From Oceanibaculum indicum P24 (GTDB lineage Bacteria; Pseudomonadota; Alphaproteobacteria; Oceanibaculales; Oceanibaculaceae), in the NCBI RefSeq assembly GCF_000299935.1, contig NZ_AMRL01000001.1:186001-250000 (forward strand): DNA of 64,000 bases. The letters run 5' to 3'. A program made the translations under genes and the position numbers. Shown here one piece after another: positions 16,762-25,176 of this stretch. Each line of letters begins with the position of its first letter. The stretch's first letter is position 1. The notes beneath the pieces were generated by a model. That model saw only the letters and a program-made list of their open reading frames with translations, did no database searches and was not told the origin of the DNA.

Positions 16762-17945
16762 GCAAGAGTTACGATGTCGCTGTGATTGGCGGTGGCGCCA
16801 TCGGCACTGCCGTTGCCTTCCACCTGACCCGCCTGGGGGCGGGCCGTGTCGCGCTTTTCGAGCGTCAGCAGATCGCCAACGGCACCACGGCGCAGTCCAG
16901 CGGCCTGCTGCGCGCGCATTATTCCGTACCGGCCAATATGGCGCTGGCCAAGGCCTCGCTGGAAATGTTCGAGGGCTTCGGCGAGATGATCGGCGATGAG
17001 GAGGCCTCCGCCGGCTTCATCCGCTGCGGCTATATTATCGTGGCGCCCGAGGGGGAGTCGTCGCAGGCGGTGCGCGGCGCCATCGCGCATCAGGCCGGCA
17101 TCGGTATCGAGGCGCGGCTGATCGACAGGGCCGAGGCGCTGGAACTGCATCCCTGGCTGAACCTGGACGACATCGACGCCATCGGCTATGAGCCGGGCGC
17201 GGGCTTTGCCGACCCCTACCTGACGGCCAGCTGGTTCGCCCGCGCCGCCAAGCGCGCCGGGGCCGATATCCGCCAGGGTGTCTCGGTCGAGGGGCTGCTG
17301 ATGGACGGCAACCGGGTCACAGGGCTGAAGACCTCCGAGGGCGATGTGCAGGCCGGCGCTGTGGTGGCGGCGATGAATGTGTGGAGCCATGACCTCACGC
17401 GCTGGACTGGCGTCACACTGCCGATGAGCATCACACGGCATGACGTGCTGGCCTTCGAGGTGGATGAGCCCTATACGCCGCGCTTCCCGATCCTGAAGGA
17501 TCTGGCCTCGCCCAGCCTGCTCTATACCCGCTCCACCTCCGGCAGCCAGATTCTGGTCGGCACAGGCGACGAAGGCGTGGAGACCGACTCGACGGAAACC
17601 GTGGATGCCGATATCCCGCTGGACTGGATCGTCGAGCAGGGCGAGGCGCTGGCCCACCGCATGCCGAAATTCGAGGAGGCGCGGTTCGTGACCTCCTGGT
17701 CGGGCCTCTATGACACCACGCCGGACTGGAACCCGGTGCTGGGGCCGCTGCCCGGCATCGAGGGGCTGAACGTCGCCTTCGGCTTGTCCGGCCATGGCTT
17801 CAAGCTGTCGCCGATGATCGGCCGGCTGCTGGCGCAGGCGGCGCTCGGCCTGCCCACCGACCAGCCGCTGGAGCCCTATCGCTTCAGCCGCTTCGCCGAG
17901 GGCCAGCCGCTGCGCGGCACCTATGGCGCGGGGGCCGTGTCCTAA
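16758..17945 (+). CDS. FAD-dependent oxidoreductase (DadA/sarcosine-oxidase family)
   Basis: 395-residue flavoprotein of the glycine/D-amino acid oxidase (DAO) family. The N-terminal Rossmann motif is VAVIGGGAIGTAVAFHL, followed by FERQQIANGTTAQSSG. The C-terminal FAD contact is LSGHGFKLSPMIG. It starts with ATGA overlap on hutG, so it is part of the hutG operon; it may oxidise an N-substituted or D-amino acid entering the same nitrogen pathway. The substrate is not determinable. Its stop overlaps by 4 bases that of the convergent TRAP permease. Confidence 0.85.
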   Translation: MSKSYDVAVIGGGAIGTAVAFHLTRLGAGRVALFERQQIANGTTAQSSGLLRAHYSVPANMALAKASLEMFEGFGEMIGDEEASAGFIRCGYIIVAPEGESSQAVRGAIAHQAGIGIEARLIDRAEALELHPWLNLDDIDAIGYEPGAGFADPYLTASWFARAAKRAGADIRQGVSVEGLLMDGNRVTGLKTSEGDVQAGAVVAAMNVWSHDLTRWTGVTLPMSITRHDVLAFEVDEPYTPRFPILKDLASPSLLYTRSTSGSQILVGTGDEGVETDSTETVDADIPLDWIVEQGEALAHRMPKFEEARFVTSWSGLYDTTPDWNPVLGPLPGIEGLNVAFGLSGHGFKLSPMIGRLLAQAALGLPTDQPLEPYRFSRFAEGQPLRGTYGAGAVS

Positions 17946-20167
17946 GCTGACGAAAGACGCCGCGCCGCCAGCCAGTTGCCGCCCAGCGCCAGGGCGGCGA
18001 TAGCGGCGCCGACCAGGATGCCGCGCAGATCGTTGAAGATCAGCAGCAGCCCGGCAACGCTGAGCGCCAGCTTCGTCCAGCCCGACACGGCGGCGCGGAA
18101 ATGGCCGATATAGGCGACCGACAGGCACAGCACAGACAAGAGGCCGCTCAGCATCGCCTGAGCGAATTCCAGCCAGGTGAAATCCACCAGCAGCATGCTG
18201 GGCGCATAGACGAACATGAAGGGCACCAGCGCCTTGCCCATCGACAGCCGGAAGGCGGTGGTGCCGGTGCGCATCGGCTCCGACCCGGCAATGCCGGCCC
18301 CGGCATAGGCGGCCAGCGCCACCGGCGGCGTCACATCGGCCAGAACCCCATAATAGAACACGAAGAAATGCGTCACCAGCAGCGGCACGCCCAGATCGTG
18401 CAGCGCCGGCGCAGCGATGGACGCCAGAATGATATAGGTCGGCGTCGTCGGGATACCGGCGCCCATCAGGATGCAGGCGATGGCGATGAACACCAGCGCG
18501 AAGAACAGCGTCACGCCCTGCTGGCCGATCCAGCCGGTAAAGTCGAAGGCCAGCACCGTCTCCGCCGCCGAGGAGGCAAGCTGCAGCACGGCGCCGGAGA
18601 ATTTGAAGCCGATGCCCGACAGGGTGGCGATGCCGAGGATGAAGCCGACGCAGGCACAAGCGGCACCGATGCCCAGCGCATATTTCGCCCCCAGCTCGAA
18701 CCCCTCGATGAGCTGGCGCGGCTTCAGCGCGGAGGACGGGTCCAGCGACTTGAAGCCCAGCGGCCGCAGGATCAGCGGCAGGTAGCCGCACAGGATGGTC
18801 AGGATGATGCCCCAGAAGGCCGCCAGGAACGGCGTGTACTGCATCAGCAGCAGCGTCACCATCGCCAGCAGCGGGATCAGCAGATGCCAGGACCGGGCCA
18901 TCACCTCCAGGAAGATCGGGATGTGGCGGCGGTCCATGCCGGACAGGCCGAGGCGCTTGGCCTCCAGATGCACCATCAGCAGCATGGCGAAATAGTGGAA
19001 GATCGCCGGGAAGATCGCGATCAGGATCAGGTGGTTGTAGGGCACGCCCAGCATCTCGGCCATGACGAAGGCCGACGCCCCCATGATCGGCGGCGTGATC
19101 TGCCCGCCGCACGAGGCCGAGGCCTCTACCCCGCCCGCAAAACGCGGCGAGAAGCCGCTGCGCTTCATCAACGGGATGGTCAGCGCGCCGGTCGTCACCG
19201 TGTTGGCGATGGAGGAGCCGGAGATCATGCCGAACAGGCCGGAGGAAACCACCGAGACCTTGGCGGCACCACCGGAATAACGCCCGGCGACGATGGTGGC
19301 GAGGTTCATGAAGAGCTGGCCGAGGCCGGTCAGCTGCATCAGCACGCCGAACAGCACGAAGTGGAACACATAGGTTGCCACAACGCCGACCGCGATGCCG
19401 TAGATACCCTCGGTGCCGATATAGATGTGGTTGACGATGCGCAGGATGCTGTAGCCCCGATGCCCCAGCACGCCCGGCAGATACGGCCCCAGCATGCCGT
19501 AGAGCAGGCAGGCGACGCCGATGATCGGCAGCGACAGCCCCATGGTGCGGCGCGTCGCCTCCACCACCATGATGATGGCCAGAACGCCCATCATGTAGTC
19601 CTGGCCGATCGGATCGCCGACCCGGTTGATGAAGATATCCTCGAAGAAGACGACGAAATACAGCGACACCGAGGCGGCGACGGCGGCCATGATCCAGTCG
19701 CGCCAGGCAATGCGGTTGCGCTCCGTCCCCAGGAACTTGAAGGGCAGCGTCAGGAAGGACACGCCGGCGATCAGCAGCACGAAGATCCACGTCCCCTCGC
19801 CCTCGCCACGGCCTTCCAGCGCTCGCGCCATGTCGTAGGCAAGGTAGAGGTAGAAGGCGACGAACCCCAGGCTGACCGGCCATTCCACCGCCGGGCGGGC
19901 GCGCCGCTGCTCCGGGAACACCAGATAGATCAGCGCCAGCACGAAGGCGAGATGGATGGACCGGTGGGCAATCTCGTTCAGCAGGCCGAAGCCCGCCGTG
20001 TAGACATGGAACAGCGACAGCAGCACGCCCATCACAGTGACGATGATGGCCGCCCCGCCAATCAGCTGACGGAAATTCGATTCCGGATCGTACTCCTCGA
20101 CCAGCCGGTCGATCTGGTCTTTTGACAGCGCCTCTTCCGGCTGCGCGTGCGTCTCGCGATCCGTCAC
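17942..20167 (-). CDS. TRAP transporter fused permease (DctQM-type)
   Basis: 741-residue inner-membrane protein that fuses the small (four-helix) and large (twelve-helix) TRAP subunits, as usual for TAXI-type TRAP systems. The large-domain signatures include GLFGMISGSSIANTVTTGAL and ASASCGGQITPPIMGASAF. GTG start at 20167 with GAGGGGGG upstream. It lies downstream of the TAXI binding protein and the DUF1850 gene on the same strand; these three are the standard TAXI-TRAP set. Such systems import organic acids or amino acids such as glutamate using ion gradients. Confidence 0.9.
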   Translation of the reverse strand: MTDRETHAQPEEALSKDQIDRLVEEYDPESNFRQLIGGAAIIVTVMGVLLSLFHVYTAGFGLLNEIAHRSIHLAFVLALIYLVFPEQRRARPAVEWPVSLGFVAFYLYLAYDMARALEGRGEGEGTWIFVLLIAGVSFLTLPFKFLGTERNRIAWRDWIMAAVAASVSLYFVVFFEDIFINRVGDPIGQDYMMGVLAIIMVVEATRRTMGLSLPIIGVACLLYGMLGPYLPGVLGHRGYSILRIVNHIYIGTEGIYGIAVGVVATYVFHFVLFGVLMQLTGLGQLFMNLATIVAGRYSGGAAKVSVVSSGLFGMISGSSIANTVTTGALTIPLMKRSGFSPRFAGGVEASASCGGQITPPIMGASAFVMAEMLGVPYNHLILIAIFPAIFHYFAMLLMVHLEAKRLGLSGMDRRHIPIFLEVMARSWHLLIPLLAMVTLLLMQYTPFLAAFWGIILTILCGYLPLILRPLGFKSLDPSSALKPRQLIEGFELGAKYALGIGAACACVGFILGIATLSGIGFKFSGAVLQLASSAAETVLAFDFTGWIGQQGVTLFFALVFIAIACILMGAGIPTTPTYIILASIAAPALHDLGVPLLVTHFFVFYYGVLADVTPPVALAAYAGAGIAGSEPMRTGTTAFRLSMGKALVPFMFVYAPSMLLVDFTWLEFAQAMLSGLLSVLCLSVAYIGHFRAAVSGWTKLALSVAGLLLIFNDLRGILVGAAIAALALGGNWLAARRLSSA

Positions 20168-20190
20168 CTTAATCCCCCCTCGTCAAAACC

Positions 20191-20676
20191 TTATCCGCAG
20201 GGCAGCGGCACCAGTTCCAGCCGGCGCGCACCCCACTGCGTCAGATCCAGGCTTTCCGCCCCGTCCAGCCGGTTGCCATAGGGCGCACTGACCCGGACAT
20301 AGAGCGGTCCCATCGCGCGGTGCATATGCAACACGAAGCGCCCGTCGCGCAACTCCAACCTTTCGCCCGGCCGGTCGGCGCCATAGGGCAGGCCGAAACC
20401 ATGCTGGTCGAATTCCTCCGCGGTCTGGACGATGTGCCCGTCTTCCAACCGGTAGCGGCTGACCACCGGGGTCAGCGCGACGGAATGGATGTAGCGCAGG
20501 GCGAAGCCGCCATCGGGGCCGGCCGTCATCTCCGCCAGCTTCGTGCCGTCCGGATGGCCCTGGATGCCGATGCGCGGCACGCAGGCACTCCCGTCCGGCG
20601 TTCCGGCACAACCGGCAAGCACAAGCAGAAACAGGGCGACCGAAGCCGCCCTGCCTGTGGTAACGGGCCGGCTTAT
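20191..20676 (-). CDS. DUF1850 lipoprotein of TAXI-TRAP operon, no standard start codon
   Basis: The frame encodes a DUF1850-type protein of about 161 residues. It opens with a lipoprotein signal (hydrophobic ALFLLVLAGC, lipobox Cys), then GGFALRYIHSVALTPVVSRY and EEFDQHGFGLPYGADRPGE, all family-typical. DUF1850 proteins normally sit between TAXI and the fused permease, as here. No ATG, GTG or TTG lies between the end of the TAXI gene and the signal peptide in this frame. The best placed start is ATA at 20674-20676, overlapping the TAXI stop (ATAA), with AAAAGGG nine bases upstream. A GTG inside the hydrophobic segment would destroy the signal. Confidence 0.72.
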   Translation of the reverse strand: MSRPVTTGRAASVALFLLVLAGCAGTPDGSACVPRIGIQGHPDGTKLAEMTAGPDGGFALRYIHSVALTPVVSRYRLEDGHIVQTAEEFDQHGFGLPYGADRPGERLELRDGRFVLHMHRAMGPLYVRVSAPYGNRLDGAESLDLTQWGARRLELVPLPCG

Positions 20677-21638
20677 TTCAGTACGCCCTTTTCGCGGTAG
20701 AACTTCTCCGCGCCCGGATGCAGCGGGATGGAAACCGACTGCAGCGCCGTCGCCAGGGTGATGTTCTTGCCTTGGGTGTGCACCTTGGCAAGCGTCTCGG
20801 TGTTCTCGTAGGCGGCCTTCACCACGGCGTAGGCGACCTCGTCCGACACATCGGCATGGCTGGCCCAGATCGCCATCACCGCCAGCGTCTCGACCGCCGC
20901 GGTCTGGCCCTTGTAGGTGTCCGCCGCCAGGGTGACGGAGGCGTAGTAGGGCTGCTTCTTCTTCAGCGCCTCGACCTCCGGGCCGGCCAGCGGCACGACG
21001 CTGATCGGGTGGCCATTGGCGAGATCCAGCACCGAGGAGGTCGGCGTGCCGGCAGTGATCAGGCTGGCGACGAGGTTGCCGTCCTTGATCTTGTCCACCG
21101 ACTGCGCGAAGGAGGAGAAATCTTCCTTCACATCCTCGCGCTTCATGCCGTGCACTTCCAGCAGGTCGCCCAGCAGCTGCCACTGGCCAGAGCCCGGCGA
21201 GCCGGAGGACACCGACTTGCCCTTCAGGTCAGCGAACTTCTTCACGCCGGAATCGGCGCGCACGATGAGCTGCACGGTTTCCGGATAGAGCGCACCCAGC
21301 GCCCGGATGTTCTTCACCGCGCCGTCCTTGAACTGGTTCTCGCCCTTGTAGGCGGCGTCCAGAATGTCGGCGGCGATGAAGGCGCTCTCGATCTCGCCAC
21401 GGCCCAGCAGCTTGGCGTTGGCGACCGAGGCATTGCCGGTCTCGGCGGTCGCGGCCAGCTTCTTGCCATCGATGACGGTATTGTTCGACAGCACCTGGGC
21501 CAGCATGCCGCCCAGCGGGTAATAGGTGCCGCCGGTGCCGCCGGTCGCGATGCCGAAGAAGACGCGCTGCTGCGCGTCGGCCTGGCTGGAAAGTGCGAGG
21601 CCGGCGGCGAGGGCCAGCGATGCGAATTTCAGTTTCAT
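20673..21638 (-). CDS. TAXI family TRAP transporter solute-binding protein
   Basis: 321-residue periplasmic binding protein. A signal peptide (MKLKFASLALAAGLALSSQA) ends at ADAQ. The mature N terminus FFGIATGGTGGTYYPLGG is the TAXI signature. KGKSVSSGSPGSGQ and YYASVTLAADTYKGQTAAVETL fit the two-lobe fold. It starts the three-gene TAXI-DUF1850-permease operon. Divergent from the ABC binding protein, with 418 bases between. Confidence 0.92.
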   Translation of the reverse strand: MKLKFASLALAAGLALSSQADAQQRVFFGIATGGTGGTYYPLGGMLAQVLSNNTVIDGKKLAATAETGNASVANAKLLGRGEIESAFIAADILDAAYKGENQFKDGAVKNIRALGALYPETVQLIVRADSGVKKFADLKGKSVSSGSPGSGQWQLLGDLLEVHGMKREDVKEDFSSFAQSVDKIKDGNLVASLITAGTPTSSVLDLANGHPISVVPLAGPEVEALKKKQPYYASVTLAADTYKGQTAAVETLAVMAIWASHADVSDEVAYAVVKAAYENTETLAKVHTQGKNITLATALQSVSIPLHPGAEKFYREKGVLK

Positions 21639-22056
21639 GGAAACATCCCCTGTTCAAGACTAAGGACACGGCAAGCGCCCTGAGCAGCGCTGCACACCGT
21701 CCTGGCGCGATCCTAGCCGCTCGCCTTTCAGGACGCCAGCGGCGAAGCGCAGGTCGCGGCGCTGCCGGCAAGTGCGGCACGTCGTCGCTGCACGGTTTCG
21801 CGCCATTCGCCGTCATCAAACGACTAAACATTAGCCAATTCCGCCTGCCGCTCCGCCGCCCCGGACAATTAGTTGCTATTGAAACTATTGGCGTTACGGC
21901 TTTTGGCATGAGGCTTGCGGTGACTCATATTCGGCTATGCCGGGGCAAGCGCCGGACAGGCACGGGACGGACAGGGCGTCCCCACCCTGCCGGGTAAAGC
22001 AGCGCCCTGGCGTGCGGCCGACCGCAACAACCATGGCAAACGCTAGGGGTCGCAAC
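21639..22056. other. Divergent control region between TAXI-TRAP and ABC transporter
   Basis: 418 bases with promoters expected on both strands. A sigma-54 site faces the ABC genes (21903-21920). No convincing small gene seen. The 130 bases between that promoter and the ATG at 22057 contain an upstream in-frame ATG at 22033 with no RBS. Confidence 0.6.
21903..21920 (+). promoter_or_regulatory. Sigma-54 promoter for the ABC transporter operon
   Basis: TTGGCATGAGGCTTGCGG matches the -24/-12 consensus TGGCAC-N5-TTGC with one change (T for C). The invariant GG (21905-21906) and GC (21917-21918) are separated by exactly 10 bases. It points to the binding-protein gene at 22057. Confidence 0.78.
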
Positions 22057-23271
22057 ATGTTTGGGAAATTCAAGGACACAGCCTTCGTCGCGGCGGCAGC
22101 CGTCGCTCTCGTCTCGACTGCCAGCCTTCCTTCCGCGGCTAATGCCGCCGACGTGCTGCGCATCGGCGCGCCGCTGGCGCTGACCGGCGGCCTGGCCGAC
22201 GAGGGAAAGAAGCAGGAAGGCGTCTGGCAGCTCTGGCTGGACAAGGTGAATGCCAATGGCGGCATCAAGGTCGGCGGCAAGACCATGAAGGTCGAGTTGG
22301 TGAAGTACGACTACCAGACCGACGGCAAGCGCGCCGGCCAGCTGGCCGAGAAGCTGGTGACCGACGACAAGGTGGACGTGCTGATGGCGCCGTTCGGCTC
22401 CGGCCATACCAAGATCGTCGCCGCCGTCGCGGAACGCTATCAGGTGCCGCTGCTGGCCTGCGTCGCCTCCTCCGAATCGGTCTATGACCAGGGCTTCAAG
22501 TACCTGTTCGGCACGCTGGCGCCGAATGGCGGCATGACCGATGCGATGGCCGTGATGTTCAAGGAGAAGATGCCCTCCACCGCGAAGATCGCCGTCTATG
22601 GCCGCGACGACGTGTTCCCGAAATCGATGGCGACCGCTATGGCGAAGTCCGCCGAGTCCGCCGGGCTGAAGGTCGTCTATAACGAGCTGTATGCCGTCGG
22701 CACCATGGATCATTCCGCCGCCCTGTCGGCGATCAAAGCCGCCTCGCCGGACTGGATCTACATGACCGGCTATACCCAGGACCTGATCCTGGGCCGCAAG
22801 CAGATGAAGGATCTGGGCATCGAGGCGCCGATCATCACCATGGTCACCGGCCCGGCCTATCGTGAGTTCACCGAAGGCCTGGGCGATCTGGCCGATGGCG
22901 TCACCAGCTCGACCTGGTGGCACCATGCCACCGCCTATACCGGCGCCACCGGCGTCTGGGACACCACGGCGGGTTTCTACAAGGACTTCACCGCCGCCTT
23001 CAAGACCGACCCGGACTATGTCCACGCTTCCTGCGCGGCGGCCGCCGATGTGCTGGTGAATGCGGTGCAGAAGGCCGGCTCCACCGATAAGACGAAGGTG
23101 CGCGACGCGCTGGCCGCGACCGACATGCTGACCTTCTACGGCCCGATCAAGTTCGGCGCCAACGGCATGAACCAGGGCCGCGAGATGCCGGTGATCCAGG
23201 TGCAGGGCAAGGACATCAAGGTCCTGTACCCGGCCGGCATCGCCAATGCCGACATGATCGCGGTGAAGTAA
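22057..23271 (+). CDS. ABC transporter substrate-binding protein 1 (LivK/amide type)
   Basis: 404-residue periplasmic binding protein of the type I (Leu/Ile/Val-like) fold. The signal peptide ends at SAANA before ADVLRIGAPLALTGG. Landmarks are YDYQTDGKRAGQLAEKLV, MAPFGSGHTKIVAAV and GRDDVFPKSMA. The ATG at 22057 has AGGGG seven bases upstream, better than the ATG at 22033. It heads the operon with livHMGF and is closely similar along its whole length to the protein at 26848. The ligand is unknown; a sigma-54 promoter suggests a nitrogen compound. Confidence 0.9.
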   Translation: MFGKFKDTAFVAAAAVALVSTASLPSAANAADVLRIGAPLALTGGLADEGKKQEGVWQLWLDKVNANGGIKVGGKTMKVELVKYDYQTDGKRAGQLAEKLVTDDKVDVLMAPFGSGHTKIVAAVAERYQVPLLACVASSESVYDQGFKYLFGTLAPNGGMTDAMAVMFKEKMPSTAKIAVYGRDDVFPKSMATAMAKSAESAGLKVVYNELYAVGTMDHSAALSAIKAASPDWIYMTGYTQDLILGRKQMKDLGIEAPIITMVTGPAYREFTEGLGDLADGVTSSTWWHHATAYTGATGVWDTTAGFYKDFTAAFKTDPDYVHASCAAAADVLVNAVQKAGSTDKTKVRDALAATDMLTFYGPIKFGANGMNQGREMPVIQVQGKDIKVLYPAGIANADMIAVK

Positions 23272-23287
23272 GCGATCTACCGACCTG

Positions 23288-23312
23288 ACCGGGGGAGGCT
23301 CCCTCCCCCGGT
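23288..23312 (+). repeat. Intercistronic hairpin between binding protein and livH
   Basis: A perfect 11-bp stem ACCGGGGGAGG-CTC-CCTCCCCCGGT with no following T-run. Such hairpins after binding-protein genes protect the upstream message from 3' decay and let the binding protein be made in excess over the permeases. That role is inferred here. Confidence 0.75.
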
Positions 23313-23353
23313 TCCCTCCTTGTCCGTCCGGCACCGCAAAAGGGAACCCGGCC

Positions 23354-24214
23354 GTGGATTTCATGCAAATACTCGTCAACGGCATCGTGCTGGGGGCGCT
23401 CTACGCCTGCATCGCTGTCGGTTTCTCGCTGGTCTGGGGCGTGCTGAATGTCATCAACATGCTGCACGGCTCCTTCATCATTCTGGGCGGCTATCTCACC
23501 TTCTTCGCCTGGTTCCACCTGAAGATCGACCCGGTGCTGGCGCTGCCCGTCGTCGCCCTCATCCTCTATGGCGTGGGCTTCGCGCTGCAGTACCTGTTCA
23601 TCAACAAGGTGGTGACGGCGCCGGTGCTGACGACGCTGACGCTGACCTTCGGCCTCGACATGATCCTCTATAACCTGATGACGGTGTTCTTCACCGCCAC
23701 GCCGCGCCGCGTGACACTGGATCTGGGCAGCGCCGAGGTGCTGGGCGTGGTCATGCCGATGGACCGGCTGCTGGGCATGGCGCTGGCCTTCGTGCTGACC
23801 GGCATCCTGTATCTCGTCATGCGCGGCTCGCGCATCGGCCGCGCCATCGTCGCCGTGCGCATGGACCGCCAGGCCGCCGCCCTGATGGGCATCCAGGTGA
23901 ACCGCATCTACGCCATCACCTTCGGCATCGGCGCGCTGATGGCCGGCGCCGCCGGCGCGGTCTTCGCCATGGTGTTCCCGGTGACAACGAACCTGACCGG
24001 CGCCTTCCTCGGCAAGGCCTTCGTGATCTGCGTCATTGGCGGGCTCGGCAGCGTGCCCGGCGCGCTGGTCGGCGGCATCGCGCTCGGCATCATCGAGAGC
24101 TTCGCCGGCTATCTGATCGGCCCGCAGCACGCCATTACGCTGGGCTTCGTGATCATGCTGGTGCTGCTGATCGTCCGCCCGACCGGCCTGGTCGGCGTGA
24201 AGGGGTACGAATGA
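23354..24214 (+). CDS. livH: Branched-chain-type ABC transporter permease LivH
   Basis: 286-residue inner-membrane permease with about eight hydrophobic segments. It shows the LivH start FMQILVNGIVLGALYACIAV and the coupling region VRMDRQAAALMGIQVNRIY near residue 170. GTG at 23354 is preferred over ATG at 23363 because AAGGGA lies nine bases before the GTG. Its stop overlaps livM (ATGA). Confidence 0.9.
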   Translation: MDFMQILVNGIVLGALYACIAVGFSLVWGVLNVINMLHGSFIILGGYLTFFAWFHLKIDPVLALPVVALILYGVGFALQYLFINKVVTAPVLTTLTLTFGLDMILYNLMTVFFTATPRRVTLDLGSAEVLGVVMPMDRLLGMALAFVLTGILYLVMRGSRIGRAIVAVRMDRQAAALMGIQVNRIYAITFGIGALMAGAAGAVFAMVFPVTTNLTGAFLGKAFVICVIGGLGSVPGALVGGIALGIIESFAGYLIGPQHAITLGFVIMLVLLIVRPTGLVGVKGYE

Positions 24215-25176
24215 TGACCGGCTCTCGCATGCGCTACGCTCTGCTGGCGGCCTGGATCGTGCTGCTGGCGGCCACCCCGCTGTTCGCCGACAATTACACC
24301 GTGCGCATCGCCATCACGGTGGCGATGTATTCTGCGATGGCGCTGTCCTGGAACTTCATCGGCGGCTTTGCCGGCTATCCCTCCTTCTCCACCGCCGCCT
24401 TCTTCGGGCTGGGCTGCTATGTCGGCGCGCTGGCGCAGCGCAACGGCGTGCCGCTGGTGCTGGCCTGGACGCTGGCGACGATCTTCGTCACCGCCTTCGC
24501 GGTGGCGCTGGGCGCGATCATCCTGCGCCTGAAGGGCCATTACTTCGCCATCGGCTCGATCGCCGTGGTCGAGGTGGTGCGCCTCGTCATCTCCTCCTGG
24601 GGCAGCCTGACCGGCGGCGGCGACGGGCTGAACGTGCCGCTGCTCTCCGGCGGGCCGGACCGGGTGGCGGCCACCGTGCTGTATGTCATGCTGGCGGTCA
24701 TGCTGGCCGCCTTCGTGGCGACCGTGCTGGTGGACCGCGCGCGGCTGGGCTTCGGGCTGCGCTGCATCAACCAGAATGAGGATGCTGCCGACATGGTGGG
24801 CATCGACACCACGCGCTACAAGATCATGGGCTATGCGCTGTCTGCCCTGTTCTGCGGCACGGTGGGGGCGATCTACGCCTCTTGGGTCGGCTATATCGAC
24901 CCGACCGACAGCTTCTCCATCCTGCTCACCGTGAAGGTGCCGGTGATGGTGCTGCTGGGCGGAGCTGGCACGGTGTTCGGTCCTGTCGTCGGGGCCGGCC
25001 TGTTCGTGCTGCTGGAGGAGTTCTTCTGGGCGAACTTCCTGGAATGGAACCGCGCCATCCTGGGCGGCATCATCGTGTTCCTGATCTTCTTCCTGCCGGG
25101 CGGCTTCCTGAAGCTGGACTACCGCAAGCTGCTGCGCCGCATCGGCATCCCGGCCAAGCAGGGAGGCGCGGCATGA
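24211..25176 (+). CDS. livM: Branched-chain-type ABC transporter permease LivM
   Basis: 321-residue permease, about nine hydrophobic segments. Typical LivM stretches are GGFAGYPSFSTAAFFGLGCY near residue 50, RLKGHYFAIGSIAVVEVVR near 108 and INQNEDAADMVGIDTTRYK near 190, the ATPase-contact loop. It overlaps livH at its start and livG at its end by 4 bases each, so all are coupled in one operon. Confidence 0.9.
   Translation: MMTGSRMRYALLAAWIVLLAATPLFADNYTVRIAITVAMYSAMALSWNFIGGFAGYPSFSTAAFFGLGCYVGALAQRNGVPLVLAWTLATIFVTAFAVALGAIILRLKGHYFAIGSIAVVEVVRLVISSWGSLTGGGDGLNVPLLSGGPDRVAATVLYVMLAVMLAAFVATVLVDRARLGFGLRCINQNEDAADMVGIDTTRYKIMGYALSALFCGTVGAIYASWVGYIDPTDSFSILLTVKVPVMVLLGGAGTVFGPVVGAGLFVLLEEFFWANFLEWNRAILGGIIVFLIFFLPGGFLKLDYRKLLRRIGIPAKQGGAA

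Noticed and set aside
16671-19883. Very long open frame on the minus strand across the FAD oxidase and TRAP permease genes
   Set aside because: A GC-rich shadow: the translation is Arg/Gly/Ala-rich low-complexity text with no family motifs, while the true permease is read in another frame.
20183-20611. ATG-started 142-residue frame in place of the DUF1850 gene
   Set aside because: It is out of frame with the clear DUF1850 and lipobox sequence and is Arg-rich.
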